A DNA stretch of 64,000 nt from Brachynemurus nebulosus (GCA_035578155.1 JAPWDM010000005.1:40448108-40512107), one strand, 5' to 3'. Shown: positions 46,745 through 59,501, counted from the stretch's first letter. Translations and numbers: made by a program. The notes: generated by a model not told the origin, from the sequence alone.

Positions 46745-47335
46745 TACAAATGTAACGAGATCGTTTCTGTATAGGGAATATTTTTTAAAAATTGTGCAGA
46801 TACTGTAAATAGTTATCGATGTAGATATCAAAACAGCGATTTTTTAAATTTTTGTCTGTCTGTCTGTCTGTCTGTCTGTTCGTCTGTTCACGCATCACAC
46901 AAAAACTACTGGATGGATTTTAATGAAATTTGGTGTGCCGACAACTTATTACCCGGATCAACATCTAAGATACTTTCTACTTCGAGAAAATGTCTCATTC
47001 CCACGGGAAAATGGAAAAACCATGTTGAGCATGTGCATACAGTACGCAAAAACTATTGAACGGATTTTGATGCAATTTGGTGTGGTGATAACTTATTACC
47101 TGAGTCCGCATCTCAGATACTTTTTATTTCGGGAAAGTGGCTCATTCCCACAGGAAAATAAAAAAACTTTTTGAGCATGTGCACATATTACGCGAAAACT
47201 ATTGAACGGATTTTTATGAAATCTGGTGTAGTGATAACTTATTACCTGCGTCAACATTTAGGATACTTTTTATTACGGGAAAATATTTCCTTCCTTCAGG
47301 AAAATTCAAAAATTATTTTGCTTATGTGCATGTAT
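46745..47335 (+). repeat. Dispersed repeat with (TGTC)n and three 147-bp tandem units
   Basis: A (TGTC)6 run at 46854-46880 is followed by units starting at 46901, 47048 and 47194, each with AAAACTAYTGRAYGGATTTT, GAAATTTGGTGTG, AACTTATTACC, AGATACTTT and a CATTCCCACRGGAAAAT block. This layout is typical of insect non-autonomous elements with internal minisatellites; the class is not resolved. The 83-codon frame at 46923-47174 just spans two units. Confidence 0.75.
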
Positions 47336-47488
47336 ACTTAAAACTATTGTTCTATGCGAATGCTTTATAATTACTATTCTTATATACTTGTCATTTATTA
47401 CATTAAATTTACCATAATACAAAATTTCTGGAGACTAACTCTATTTTAAATTAATTTAGAAATTTCGAAAATTTAAGTGCCTATATAT

Positions 47489-47672
47489 GGCCGCTATTAC
47501 ACTGTCATAGATATATGTCAAAGTTTTATTTAATCAAAGAAATATTATAGTGTAATAAGTCAACTTTTATAATATAAATTTCTGTAACCATAGTTAAAGA
47601 TACTTCTTAATATTTGATCATAGATTTGATCAAAGATCTTTGACATATATCTATGACAATGTAATAGCGGCC
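47489..47672. mobile_element. 184-bp MITE with 35-bp terminal inverted repeats
   Basis: GGCCGCTATTACACTGTCAT at the left is inverted at the right as ATGACAATGTAATAGCGGCC, and the match continues through AGATATATGTCAAAG. TAT lies on both sides, a possible 3-bp duplication. It is probably PIF/Harbinger-like, but the class is uncertain. Confidence 0.8.
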
Positions 47673-47749
47673 TATCCGAAAAATTCATTTTGGATGAAAC
47701 TTGTTATATTTATAGGATAGATACTAGTTTGGGATGCAAATATAATAAA

Positions 47750-48013
47750 ACAATAAAACGTTGGAAGTCCAAAAATTTTGTATGAGTTCTCCAGTCAGAC
47801 ACGTCCAATTCCAAAAACCTCAAAAAATGAGTTTTTTTGCAAACAATTTGCCAAAATTTAAAAGTTTTTCCAATTTTTTTTACATTGTGGTAAAGAACCA
47901 AGAAAATCACAGAAAATACATTTTGAACCATTATTCTAGGTAAGCGGGTTTTCGAAAAAAAGTAACTTTTATGATTGGAAATTCGCTATGTTATGCAGAT
48001 GCTGCGACAGGGG
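47750..48013 (-). repeat. (TA)n-family repeat, copy F, ending in the 3851-type terminus
   Basis: On the minus strand it shares GGACGTGTCTGACTGGAGAA with the family, then extends to the transposon terminus GGAAATTCGCTATGTTATGC...GACAGGGG (47977-48013) followed by TA. This links the (TA)n family to the foldback element at 3851-3998. Confidence 0.65.
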
Positions 48014-48015
48014 TA

Positions 48016-51000
48016 TTATTTATTTAAACCATTAACGAATCTGTCATAGAGTGACAAATCAGACTTATTTATTACCCAGAAAAAAGTCTGTACGTATGCA
48101 AAAATTGGAGTTTCTAGCCTCAAATAATTTAAACAAAATTTCTAAAGAATTAAAAATTTCGTATTTTTGGAAATTTTTCGTAGACTACAAGAAAATAGTT
48201 TGGAAAATAAAAGTGTTTTCTTGATTTTGATCAAGAAAACCAAAAATCAGATGGAAATGTATGTATGTTGGTGTCTATATCAATGAATATTCTCAGACTT
48301 ACTGGGGCTAATGATATGAAACCAGTCTCAAAATAATTCTATGTATGAAGCATCGAAAGAAGAGAATTCGGTCACATTTTATCCAGTGGTTGTGGAGTTA
48401 CTGTAGATTTTCTCCAGATCCCGTTTATATAAATCAATGAAACTTTGATCGAAAGCTGGCGCAAAATGTCCACCTCATCTTAGGCGCAGAAATAAATTAG
48501 ATTATGTATTTTTTTTTAAGACTCTCTTATTTCTATTAAGAGTTTAGCATATTGGCCACAAGATAGAGATTAATAAAATATCATACATATCTTTAATTGA
48601 CAATCGATTTTTTGTCAAAACGGCGTCGGTGTTGTGATGTCTACTTAAAATATGAACTTTTCCATCCAATTTTAACGGGAGCGAAATTTTTTTTAGATAT
48701 TTGGGTGAACGGAATGGTCTTTTCGTTGGGGATTTTTAGGGATTTACGGAGCCCAACTACCATCCGTTAGCAACTTTCAAACAAAAACGGAGGGGAAAGC
48801 TGTACAGCTGTGTTGTCAGCTTTTTACTTTCACTATCATAAAAACCCAATGAACTCAAAACATATTGTAGTCTGATCCGATTCAAACTTTCTTCACCTTC
48901 TTTTCACTTGTGTCGTAAAATTAATAGGGCATAATATGAACTAATTACCATGTGTTACGTATGTGCGACAAGAAATCGACTGATCGGTAATTAAGATAAC
49001 TTCCAATGAATAAATTAAATTCACTTTACATCATCCGCGTTGCAGCTATAAAACATTAAACCAACGATTAACACAATCGTCTTCGAGCTCTAGCAGTCAA
49101 CCATTCCGACCAAATAAAGAGATTAAATGTTGAACAGAAAAGAAAGTAAAAATTTTTATTTAAACAGAAATTAAAACATTTAAATTCGGTAACTTTATAG
49201 GTGGTGTTTACCGCACTCCATCAGAATCTATTTCACATGTCATCGCCACGCCGCGCCGTTAAACATCAAACAGAAAAAATAAAATGGTAATGAGGACCGG
49301 ATTTGTTCAAATTTTGAAATTTTATAAGTAGGTATTATCCACAATACAAAAGTTATATCTTCATGATAAATCTATGAATAATTTTTTTTTTGTTTTTATT
49401 TTTAAAAATGATGAGTATTTTTTTTTCAAAACAAAAGATTATTACAGTATACTCTTACAAATTGTTATCTGCAAACGAACCTAATTTGTCAAAGTTCTTC
49501 CCCCACCCAGGTAAACAGAAAAAGTGATAAACAAAAATAGTTTTTCTGTTTGTTAGTGAACATTACTAAACAGGTAGGTTGTCTGAATAAATAAGGATCG
49601 GCCTAGACGGGTTCTTTCCAAACAGTTTTCGTTCATACCTCGCAAGAATCAGGAACGAGACAAGTATATTTTCCTCTACAGGCCCACATACGATCTGTTT
49701 GCAAGAGTGCACTGTAAAATGTACTCATTGTATTTTTTATTATTTTATTAGCAATGGTCAGGCCGCCCGTCTCAAATCATATGACCGCCTCCTCTTTAGG
49801 TATATTTCATTTGTTTATAAAATTTTTTTAATTTTTTTTTTTTTTTTTTTTTTTGACATTTGATCAAGAAAAGATAGTACATGGTATTTAAAAAGTATGG
49901 GCTAATTAACTGATACAGTTTTAAACATCAGTCAAATAATAATTTACGAAAGAATTACAAGTATGCCGATACGTAATCTGATGAAAATGTTAAATGTGTT
50001 TTCGAGTATAAACGCTTTATTTTTCTAAGAACTTGAGGAGATCACTCTTCTAAAATGAATTGCTAACTGCAGAAAGGAGACAAGTTACTATTTCCTAATT
50101 TTACAGGGATCGAAAAAAATGTATAAATACTATATTTTCTCTTTCTTTTTATTGTTTTTAACAAAAATCTAAATAACTATAAATAATTTTTATTCATTAT
50201 TTACTACAGATCAAATATATTACCATTTGATTATCTTTTAAAGTGAATTTTATTTTTGAAGATATCTCCTTTCTGCAATGAAAGGGCGACATGTCCCTTT
50301 TCTGAGGTAAAGTAGAAAATTATGCAAACAATTTTCAGGTTTCTTTTTCTATTATTTTTGAAAAATACATTCTTTTTTTTAATTAATAAAAATAGTACTT
50401 CATTCTAAATAATTTTTTTTATTTTTTATTTTTAGTAAGCAATTTTAGGATGTTTTCCAAAATTCAATTTGGAAAGATGCAATGAATTTTATGGTTATAT
50501 TTTTTTTTATATTTATTTTCATTTTGAAAGCCCTTTTTCCTTTTTTCTTAGAAACATCAACTTCCGGTGTGCTCATTATAAAAATTTAAAAACTTATTCA
50601 CTTATTTTCATAAAAATTTAAGAAAGAAAAACTGAGTATGACTAATTAATTTTTATAACCGTTACTTTTCTGCAAAAAGGTGACATCTATGACCGTTTGT
50701 CTTAAGTTTGTCTCCTTTCTCATGCAACCAAAAATTTTATATATCCAGTTAGGTATATTCTGTAAAGATGGATATTTTATTTTCTTTCTGCAGTCAATCA
50801 TGCTCTATATTCAAAAGAATTTAAAAATTATAATTAAAATATATAATTTAAATATAATTTAAATAAATAGCAATTAAAATATTTCTTTTGTATTTTACCA
50901 TTTTAACGAATCTTTTGGATAATAATTTTGGAACTTTTTGTATATATGAACGAAGTCACCCATTTTATGTAAATATATCGCGGTATCTCGAAGGAAAATG

Positions 51001-52364
51001 ATTATGAATAATCATTTTTATTATACGGGTCACGAACATTTTGCTGGGTCAATAATTATTCTACATCCAAATTTTATAAATAGAAATTACATTTGCCAGG
51101 GGTATTATCATTTTTTTTATTGTTTTTTTAATTTTTTTTTTTTTGTGAACTATAAATGTTACTAGAAGAAGTTTCGATACTGCTATCAACCATAGCAAAC
51201 GCTACAATATAATATAGTAGCTAGAATTTATTTTGGATATGGTAAGAAGCTTATGCCATTAGTTTATCCGACTAATCTATACTTGAAGACCAGGACTGTA
51301 CATTTATCTACAATGGTATTTTAATCCTTTTATCAACTTCAGTGCTGAAAACGTTTGCGGAATTTTCGAGTAGATTTCAGTATTTACCGCGTGTTTCAAT
51401 TCATTTCGACCGAACGACGTATAAAATGTTAATATTTTTTCCGTACTTCATACAACTTTTGTAATTGGTAATCTGATTTGAAAAGATTATATGTACACTG
51501 TATTTACAAATATGTTTTATGCCGTTTATTATGATTTTTGACTAGTGTAAATTTGTCTTTTAACAAGAAATTGCACAGTTTTTATAGTAGGTAGATCCTA
51601 CAAAACAGGTAAAGTTTTACTAGAATTAAATGAAGTAACTTTTCAAGTGTGGCAGTAATCAGTATTATGGGCCGTAAGTCGATTATTATCTACTATTGAA
51701 TGGCTTGACGGATTTGGTTGAAATTTTTATGCGTCAGATAGCTTTATAGAATATCTCAGAAAAAATTACAGCAAAACCTTTATGCGGTATTTTTTTGTGC
51801 GGTTTTTTATGCGGCATTTGAAAAAATTTCCATTAAAGTGCATAATGTAAATCAGAAGCAAAAGAAAGCAAAAAAATTAAGCATTAACTATAATAACATT
51901 CTTTGAAAAATTTAATTTTTAATGCTTTTTAAACATTCAATCAGTACCTACATTGCATAAGAATATAAGTGATTGCATCATTAAGTTTTTTTACAGATGT
52001 ACTTTTCAGAATTGTCATAATATTATAAAAATGAAATAGAACGTTCTCATGTGTAAATTAATACTTTACCTTTTTTAAAAAAGCAACTTCTATGCAAATC
52101 GTGAGGTTTTGAGCGTTCTGAGTATTTTTAATGAAAAAAAGTTTTTTGTACAATCTGGACCGAACTATACTTTTTATAGCTATTTATGAAGTTTTTGAAT
52201 ATATTTTTTTTGTGCGATTTTTTTTATGCGGTCTCTATCCATCGCACAAAAAAAGTTTAACTGTATTAGTTTCAAATAAAAAATTATAACCTCAAAAAAA
52301 AAAAAAAATTGTTTAATTTTTCAACTTGTCAATTTTTTTTGTCAACTTGTAGCCATGGTACAAT
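48016..52364. other. Long AT-rich stretch without a recognised gene
   Basis: 48200-48500 has repeat-like phrasing; poly-T tracts lie near 49830-49855 and 51127-51144. 49190-49280 is a short GC-richer island with no long frame. Paired AGGAGACAAG/TCTCCTTTCTGCA words occur at 50075-50300 and 50690. No splice-flanked open frame was found. Confidence 0.4.
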
Positions 52365-53042
52365 CACCAAATTTTTTTTTCTACAATCTTAGCGGAAAGT
52401 AGGGTTTTGCGCTCTGTGAAGAGAGCGCAAAATGTGTATTTGCCGAAGACTCTAGTTGCCGAGCAACAGATTACTACTTGGCGCATTAAAGCGAAAAAGT
52501 AATACTTTGTCGCCCCCTCAACGTATATTTAATTACAAATCGGGTAGGTGTTGTTTATATTTTCTATGGTAACCAATAAACAGATTCTAAAATTATTTTA
52601 TTTTTATGGTAATCAAGTGAAATATTAATTTTATTAAATTTCAAAATAACTGCAAAATATTAATTAAAAATAATAAATAACTATAATTAATTAATAAAAA
52701 GAATAAAAAAATAAAAAAAATATGTACATATATGATGGAAATATGTAATAGTGACAGTGATTTCTCAAGTACATGTCCAGATATTTTTGAAGCTGCAAAA
52801 ATTATAATATTGAAGTAAATATTAACGTCCATTATTATTTTTACAAGTATCTTTTAAATAAAAAATATATTTTGTAAGATTGTAGAAAAAATTTTGTGTG
52901 TAATCGAGTACAAAATGACATTGCCGCTCTCATGAGATTAACGTGCTCCACCTGGCGGCGTCGCGCGTCAACACTCTCAATCGAGCGGCAATGAACCATT
53001 TTGCGCCCGTAATACACAAATAACTATTTTCGACTTCTACAC
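52365..53042 (-). repeat. Cruciform repeats G and H joined (inverted copy)
   Basis: 52365-52660 is the inverted counterpart of 18405-18705, and 52722-53042 that of 11260-11578, so one longer element contains both. Hairpins: TTTTGCGCTCTgtgaagAGAGCGCAAAA (loop gtgaag), and GAGCGGCAATG-type arms around 52915-53015 enclosing CGGCGTCGCGCGTCAACACT. There is no coding capacity. Confidence 0.75.
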
Positions 53043-55724
53043 TATGTTTGATATACTTAACATAATTTCTTCAGAATTTTTTTTCCGAATGCATTATATC
53101 TAGTTAAAAAAATTAAATGTCGTAAATCACAAGAAAGTTTTCATTGTTGTTCAGTGCGCAGCTGATTTACCGCAGTAGATTTATTCTTGTCACCGTGTAT
53201 TGTTCAATGTGGACATAATCTTCAGCGGGTTCCGCGGATACACTCACATAATGATTATGATGATCACTGGGAGGCGGCATTTGTTGTCAGTGTTGTAATT
53301 CGTGACAATTCAGCCATGTTATAGATTATCTTTATATTATTATTTCTGTTTCTATTACGTTATGCTCTCTGACTGGACTTTTCGTATTAAATATCTTATG
53401 TGAAGCCGATATTCTTTTTCTTTATTTAAACGTAGATATACTATATGCTATAATTCTATATAAGGGCTTCCGGCAACGACATAGAATCGACCATCTGCAT
53501 ATTTAAATGTTAATTATTCACGTAAAACTATGTTTAAAGTTCGTTTTATATTAATTCATACAGTTTGATTATAAAATTGTTGAAAATATGAAAAATTGGC
53601 CGGATATGAAAAGTGGGAGAGACATCAATTTTGTTCTGATTTTCCAACAATAAGTAATCTTGTTTTAAGATATATAGCCGATTTTATTGATAGCTGTTTT
53701 TTTTATAACACAATAAATAAGTTCAGTGGCCAAAATATTTTAAATACGCCTCTGATATTTTGTTTTTACTTTTGATACATATAAAGTCATTCTTCCTTTC
53801 AAATATCAAATTTGTTACTGTAATTTTGACTGTCCAATTTACATACAACATACAAGTTTTGAAAGATTGTTTTGTTAAAAGTTTAAAAGTAAAAAAAAAA
53901 CTTTTCCTTTTTTTAGTATTCTGTGCCAAAATTAGCAAAATTTAACACTTATGTAACACGTTGTGTATGTTTCCAGACAGAAGCAAAGGGAAATTTAAAA
54001 AAAAAAAAACGCTTAAATTATTCCTAATGCTTATAACCAAAAGGATTGATCAGAAAAATCTGAAAAAATTAAGGGAAGTTAAGAATGAGGTGTAGAATAC
54101 AGGGAACTTATCAGGACTGAATTTTCTTACATAATTTTATTGACACCTAAAAAGAAAGGACGATTAAATTTTATTTTGATTTAGATGGTACTAGTCTGTA
54201 ATTATATTTTGATAAATTTTTTAGAAAATGAGTTCTAGAAATAGAATTAGTTCTAGGAATATAAAGAAGGATACTTAAGTAATTTTCTGACTTTAAATAT
54301 TATTCTCATGTTCTATAGTAAGCAGAGCCGCTATTAATATCTATAATTATTTGATACATTCAGTAAAAATCTTTTTCTCATTTTCTTTCCATTCTTTTTG
54401 ATAAGGGTAAATAGGTTAAGATAAAAGTACGATCGTTTTGAAATCGATAGTTATGGTTTATTTCAAGAATAAAATTTATTCGTCAAAAAAATATTTTGTG
54501 TACTTTCTTAGTATGCTGTTCACGGTCAATTTCATAAAAACAATTGACTATACGGAACACTACTTGTGGAGGTACAACTTGCAATGGAAGGCTTTTTTTT
54601 TTAATCCAAAAGTCTATGTAAATCAATATGATTATAAGCTCTTAAAGAAACATCCCGTATCAAAACATTCGCAACAACTTATATATTCAATGCTTAGTTT
54701 TATAATTGATTATATTTATTATTATGGTTGGCGTAGAGAAGAATTGATCTTTATCTGTGAAATTTCAAACAGAGATAAATAAATACAAGACTATTTACCG
54801 ATAGATATTTCTACTTGTCCACAAATGGACAGTGTCCGTATCCACGGATGATGCAGAGAATTATTTCGAAAGATCTGAATCAATTAGACCGAATAAGTAA
54901 GTTAGTGGACGATCACTGTCTTCGGGAAATTTAAAAATATTCAAATAATCATATAAAAAATCTGTTGGTCTTTTTCTAGAATTCTAAAAAAGTTTCAAAT
55001 GTCTGCACTTTGGAAATATAAATTTTTTTTTCCCCAAAATGAAAATTTTACGCATATTTTACATTTTAGAGCTTCTTGGACAATTTTGATTTCGTATCTG
55101 TCTGTCGATCCATCCGTTTGCCCCTCTTTAAATGTCAATATCCTACTTGCTACTTCCATTTCGCCTAAATTTTGAGAATATTTGGGCGTCAGTGTATGTA
55201 TGATCCCAATATAATTAGACTAGTGATAGTTATTGTACATGCAAAAACGTAAAATAGGAATCTGAGGAGCCAAAAAACAATCCAAAATGAAGATGAAAGT
55301 AAGGTTACAATGGTCTCCTAGAACCTTGATGCTCCAAAAAGGTCCTAGAATAGAAATACTTCTCAAACTATTGGCACAAGTATAATAAATATCTTAAGCT
55401 ACGATAAATTTTCATGAACTGAACGACGAAAATATGATTTCAGGGTATAGGTATATTTGATGGAAAACTTAGAAATTTTATGTAAGTATTTTTTGTTTCA
55501 AACATTACTTGAATAAAATAATACGGTACGAAATTTAAGATAAGAAGCAGTTTAAGCATAAAATCACTTCAGGGATTGTATAAAAGTTTGTTACGAGTAC
55601 GAGGAAGCTGTCTGCCAGATGTTATTGGTATCGTATTTTTTTGTTGAACAATATAATTTAATTTAATTTTCGAATCGCTAACATTTGGCATTGTGATCCT
55701 ATTTGGGTATCACGACCCTAGACG
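53043..55724. other. Mostly AT-rich; one unassigned 109-codon frame
   Basis: An ATG frame at 54453-54782 is open for 109 codons but is Tyr-, Phe- and Ile-rich, as expected of AT-rich chance frames, and shows no motif. 53140-53330 is a GC-richer segment with no clear frame. Nothing else is recognised. Confidence 0.4.
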
Positions 55725-55968
55725 CAGGACCGGATTAACTCTGAGTGCCGCCCTAGGCACCTTAAAAAATGCCGCTCCTACCTTTTGTTTGAAAAGAAGG
55801 AAATCTTAATTTTTCCTACTTTTTTTTAAAAAATAAGTGACGAGCAAAAAAAAAACGTCAATTACTAATTTTTCCGCCCAGTTTTAACAATTTACCGCCC
55901 CAAAAAATCTCCCGCCCCTAGGCCATAATCTAGTTTGGCCTATTGGCTAAGCTGGCCCTGCCGAGAAG
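55717..55968. mobile_element. 236-bp hAT-like MITE
   Basis: The element (55725-55960) starts CAGGACCGGATTAACTCTG and ends TTGGCTAAGCTGGCCCTG, a typical hAT-like pair. The flanks CCTAGACG and CCGAGAAG match at 6 of 8 bases. The interior has GCCGCCCTAGGCACC near one end and CCGCCCCTAGGCC near the other. Confidence 0.7.
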
Positions 55969-56977
55969 CGTTGATTTTCACAAAGCTAAATCAAAATAAA
56001 ACAATTTTTGTAAATAAATAACAAAAACGGCACACATTCAGTCCACAAATTGTTGAGAAGATGGATAGAAAAGTTAATAAATATTTTTAATTTTCTTTTT
56101 ATTGAACTCGTCATTGAGAGATTAATAAACAACAATTATTTAAACAATAGCAACAGCTAGAAATTTTGTAATATTTTAATAAAAAAACATTTTTTCAATA
56201 AATTATATACCTATCTCTCCTATTTTTTAGCTATAATTGATTGCATTGCTATTAAATGTATTTTTTTTTCAAAAACAGTTTTATGAAATATTTTTTCGAC
56301 GGAAATCGTGACCTAAATATGTCTTTTCAAAAAAATTCTTCTAGTCATTAAAAACGAGGATTCAATATTGTTGTACAATGTTATCATCATTGATATATTG
56401 CATAACTACTTAAAGTGACATCTGTTGAAAAAATTAATTAACCTTTGGGCAATGATCGTGGAGCAATAACTTAAAATCGTAGTTTTTGGTGGGACAATTG
56501 GCAACAGTAAGTAAAAATTACTCTTCCGTTGTAAGTTGCCTATTATAAGCGAGCGAAGAAGTTACGCAAAAGTTATGCGAATATTGCTACTTTTATAAGG
56601 CCTTCAATCCTTACATGGGTTACAAGCACACAAAGAATTACGTTAAAACACCGGCTGAGATGCTAAAACAAAATTTTTTGTGTGCTTGTAGTTGTTACTA
56701 ATGACAAAACCCGTGTAAACAAGTCCCAAGACACTGGTTACTGACAAGCAAACCACAAGAAGTCGAAAGCTCAAAGAAATCTGAAACTTCGTCAGCAAGT
56801 CGAGAATGACTACCTAATAAAAATGCCAGTTGCTGTTAAAAAACGATTTTAAGGAGTGAATTAATCCCTCATAGTTGAAACTCACAAAAATTTAAAAACT
56901 GACGGAATTTTATTTATATAAGTAGGTATATATCTTATATAAACAAAAGTGCTTCACTCGTTAAAATCGTTTTTTTA
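55969..56977. other. Stretch without a recognised gene
   Basis: 56560-56780 is somewhat GC-richer and contains scattered coding-like words but no open frame beyond about 40 codons and no consensus exon. Confidence 0.35.
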
Positions 56978-57403
56978 GGAGTAACTAATGATGAGCAAAT
57001 GCAAGACCAAGACCAAGACTTGGCAGTCTTGGTCTTGGTCTTGTTCTTGCATTAAGAATCTTGGTCTTGGTCTTGCAAAATGCAGTCGTGGTCTTGGTAT
57101 TACTAAAAAATCTTGCACTTTCTTGCATTTTTTTATTACCGAATTTTTTCCTTCTAAAATCAGAATTTTCTCTCTTTACGGTATTAATTATATTTTGAAA
57201 CTATTTAAATAGTTTAGCAGGAGTCTTGCTTTTGTCTTGGTCTTGCTCACTTGAGTCTTGGTATTGGTCTTGCAGCCATACTTATAGTCTCGGTCTTGCT
57301 CTTGATATACATAGTCTTGGTCTTGGTCTTGGTCCTGCTTTTTTTGCAATACCAAGATAAGACTGCAAGACCAAGACTAATTTTGCTCATCGCTAGGAGA
57401 AAC
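56978..57403. mobile_element. 410-bp hAT-like element built of TCTTGG repeats, 8-bp duplication
   Basis: The element (56986-57395) starts TAATGATGAGCAAA and ends TTTGCTCATCGCTA. The flanks GGAGTAAC (56978-56985) and GGAGAAAC (57396-57403) form an 8-bp duplication with one mismatch. Inside both ends are long runs of TCTTGG (or CCAAGA in inverse), so the ends can also pair with each other; between them lies an AT-rich core. Related copies are at 22785-23205 and, decayed, 62470-62800. Confidence 0.85.
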
Positions 57404-58715
57404 TTGTATTTTTTATGTTGTTAGGTAGTCACCCTCTACATACTAGCGAAGTTCCAGATTTTTTAAAATTTTCAACTTCTTGCGGTTTTCTTGTGGGTAG
57501 GTATTTTTTTCAGTTATAACATTCTCATCCAGAGTAGTTATTTGGACTTCAATACTTCAAAATCTTAGCAAAGTTGATGTTTTTCTAACACGTTATAACA
57601 AGTAATAGAGCCGTATTAGTATTGTCGTAGGCCTTAGGCACTTTTGTATTTTCGCTTTGTTGTATTATGGTACATTTCTGTTTAAAATTTCAGTTTTAAA
57701 CTTTCGTAGGCTCCTGTAGGTTCGTTATCCTTGGACACAGTGCCTCTTGTACCTCTTGGATAAGATAATGTTATAGAAAATTCAGTATATCCAAGGTTGA
57801 GAATATTAATCATATTCTCTAATTACTAAGATCATATTCTCTAAAAACTAAGATTTTACGTATAATATTTATGTACTTATAATATTTTATACATAGAAGA
57901 AATTTTGATTATCATAACTAATGCACTATTTATGCAAATCCGACAGCAAAATAATGAATTTTTCATACATTGTGAACGCACACAAAATTTCGTAACATTG
58001 ACTCGCGTAGTTTTTGTAAATATAATTAATAAAGATAAATACCACTAATGTTGATTCCACAATGTTTAATGATAAAGAATTTCTTTTTCTCAAAAAAATG
58101 TTATTTTCTTGATTAAAAAAATACCGGAGATTATTATTTATCTCTGTCATAAAAAAAAACATATTGTGGTGGAGTGTGGCGCATATTAGGACCAAGACAA
58201 ATGTTGTCGCATTAATTTTTTTTTTGTTTAAGAAATGATATGCAAATCATATACAGATGAGAAACATATTTACTTTATCTCTTTAATGAGCGGGAAGTAC
58301 GTGTTGATAATTGTGCGTATATTGTGCGTTTATATCCAGTTTAAAGTTATTTAACTAGAAACATATACCTACACAGTATTTCAAAAAATTTATGTCTGTA
58401 TTCAAGCTGTATTACTTTTGGAGAAGAAGCTAACCTTTTACTTTAGAAATCTTGACACCCAGCTTTAGGACGAGAACTTATCTCACAGTAATTTATAGAT
58501 TTCTTTGCGCCACAAGAAATAGAGGTAAATAGAAGAGAAACCTCCTCAGCCCTTACCAAACAAAGTGAATGGGTTCAAATAATAATATTAATGGCGTTTA
58601 AGGTACTTTTTTTTAGATTTACTGTCCATAACAGACGTCATCAATATCAGTATGTTTCTTATACCTTATTTGTACATTTTTTACAATACATGATACAATT
58701 TTGATGTGATTTGAG
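57404..58715. other. AT-rich stretch, nothing recognised
   Basis: The 89-codon frame at 57926-58195 (minus) is Ile/Phe/Asn-rich with no motif. The end of the stretch is the acceptor of the candidate exon at 58716. Confidence 0.4.
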
Positions 58716-58916
58716 GACAAGGAAAGTGGTGGCAGACTAGAATTTGGAGGGAATGCGTCTGCAGCCGTCTTCTTAGAAGAACTAAACCGATATTCATTTG
58801 GAATTGCGAAGGAAAACCTTCCTGAGCATAGACGGCCGCGTGTTTTCAACCCTCGTATTACCAGATCGAGTAACAGTGCCTATACAGGCTCAGCCACCCG
58901 CCTGGATCGTAGGGAT
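58716..58916 (+). CDS. Candidate internal exon, 67 open codons
   Basis: Exactly 201 bases are open between a possible acceptor (GTGATTTGAG) and a consensus donor (GTAAGTAG). The frame begins DKESGGRLEFGGNASAAVFL, continues EELNRYSFGIAKENLPEHRR, and ends SAYTGSATRLDRRD. The amino-acid mix and codon use look like a real, partly disordered protein, and GC content rises sharply relative to both flanks. The upstream frame is closed by TGA at 58707-58709. I do not recognise the protein. It cannot follow the microexon at 8743 directly unless a weaker acceptor (58741) is used. The minus strand is also open here (58619-58849), so the strand is not certain. Confidence 0.42.
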
Positions 58917-59039
58917 GTAAGTAGGAAATGCATCGTTAAAAATGAAATCTAAGAGCAATTTTTAACTTCAGTATTGTAAAAGAAAAAGAGGAAAAATAAC
59001 TAAAACAGTTTTTGAATTCATCAAAAATAGTATTTTTTG

Positions 59040-59110
59040 CAATTTCGGGACTAAAAGACATGATTTAGTCCCTCATAATAGGGAGTAAAGTGCTACTTTT
59101 AGTCCCAAGA
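59040..59110. repeat. Small GGGACTAAAAG inverted repeat
   Basis: GGGACTAAAAG is inverted as CTTTTAGTCCC about 45 bases later, with further ATTTAGTCCCT and GGGAGTAAAGT copies between. It shares the ACTAAAG/CTTTAGTCC words of the palindrome at 59502-59609. Confidence 0.5.
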
Positions 59111-59202
59111 GACTGAAAAATTATTTTGCTCCCGCTTTTAAACCAATCAGGGAGCACAATTTCCAGAAATATAATTTAAATTAAATAGCGTTGGTATTGG
59201 TA

Positions 59203-59425
59203 ATAATAGGTATGGTTCATTTCAATTAAATTTAACCATGCTTCGTCACTTTGAATTTAAATAATTTTGCGTTTTCTTGGCTTTATCTCTTTAGTTATTG
59301 CATTTATGTAAATTTTAAATTTGCGGTTTATTTTTAGAAAAGAACAGAAGATTGATTTGTTTGGAATATAAGAATTATTTAATTTTTTAACGAAAACTCA
59401 TGATCAATTGTTTCTGAAATGAGGT
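59203..59425 (+). repeat. Dispersed repeat pair K, copy 2
   Basis: It is colinear with 8299-8520. The flanks (59040-59110 and 59502-59609) carry related GGGACTAAA inverted repeats, so K may be the body of a larger element whose ends are lost at the 8.3-kb copy. Confidence 0.7.
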
Positions 59426-59501
59426 ATAACTGAAAATAATAAACAAATTCAAACTTGTAGATAGAGAAAAACATAGTTGCAAAAATAGTATATACACTAC
59501 A

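Noticed and set aside
46923..47174. 83-codon frame.
   Set aside because: It spans two units of a 147-bp tandem repeat and is not conserved in the third.
54453..54782. 109-codon ATG frame.
   Set aside because: AT-driven composition, no motif, no splice or promoter context; within the range expected by chance.
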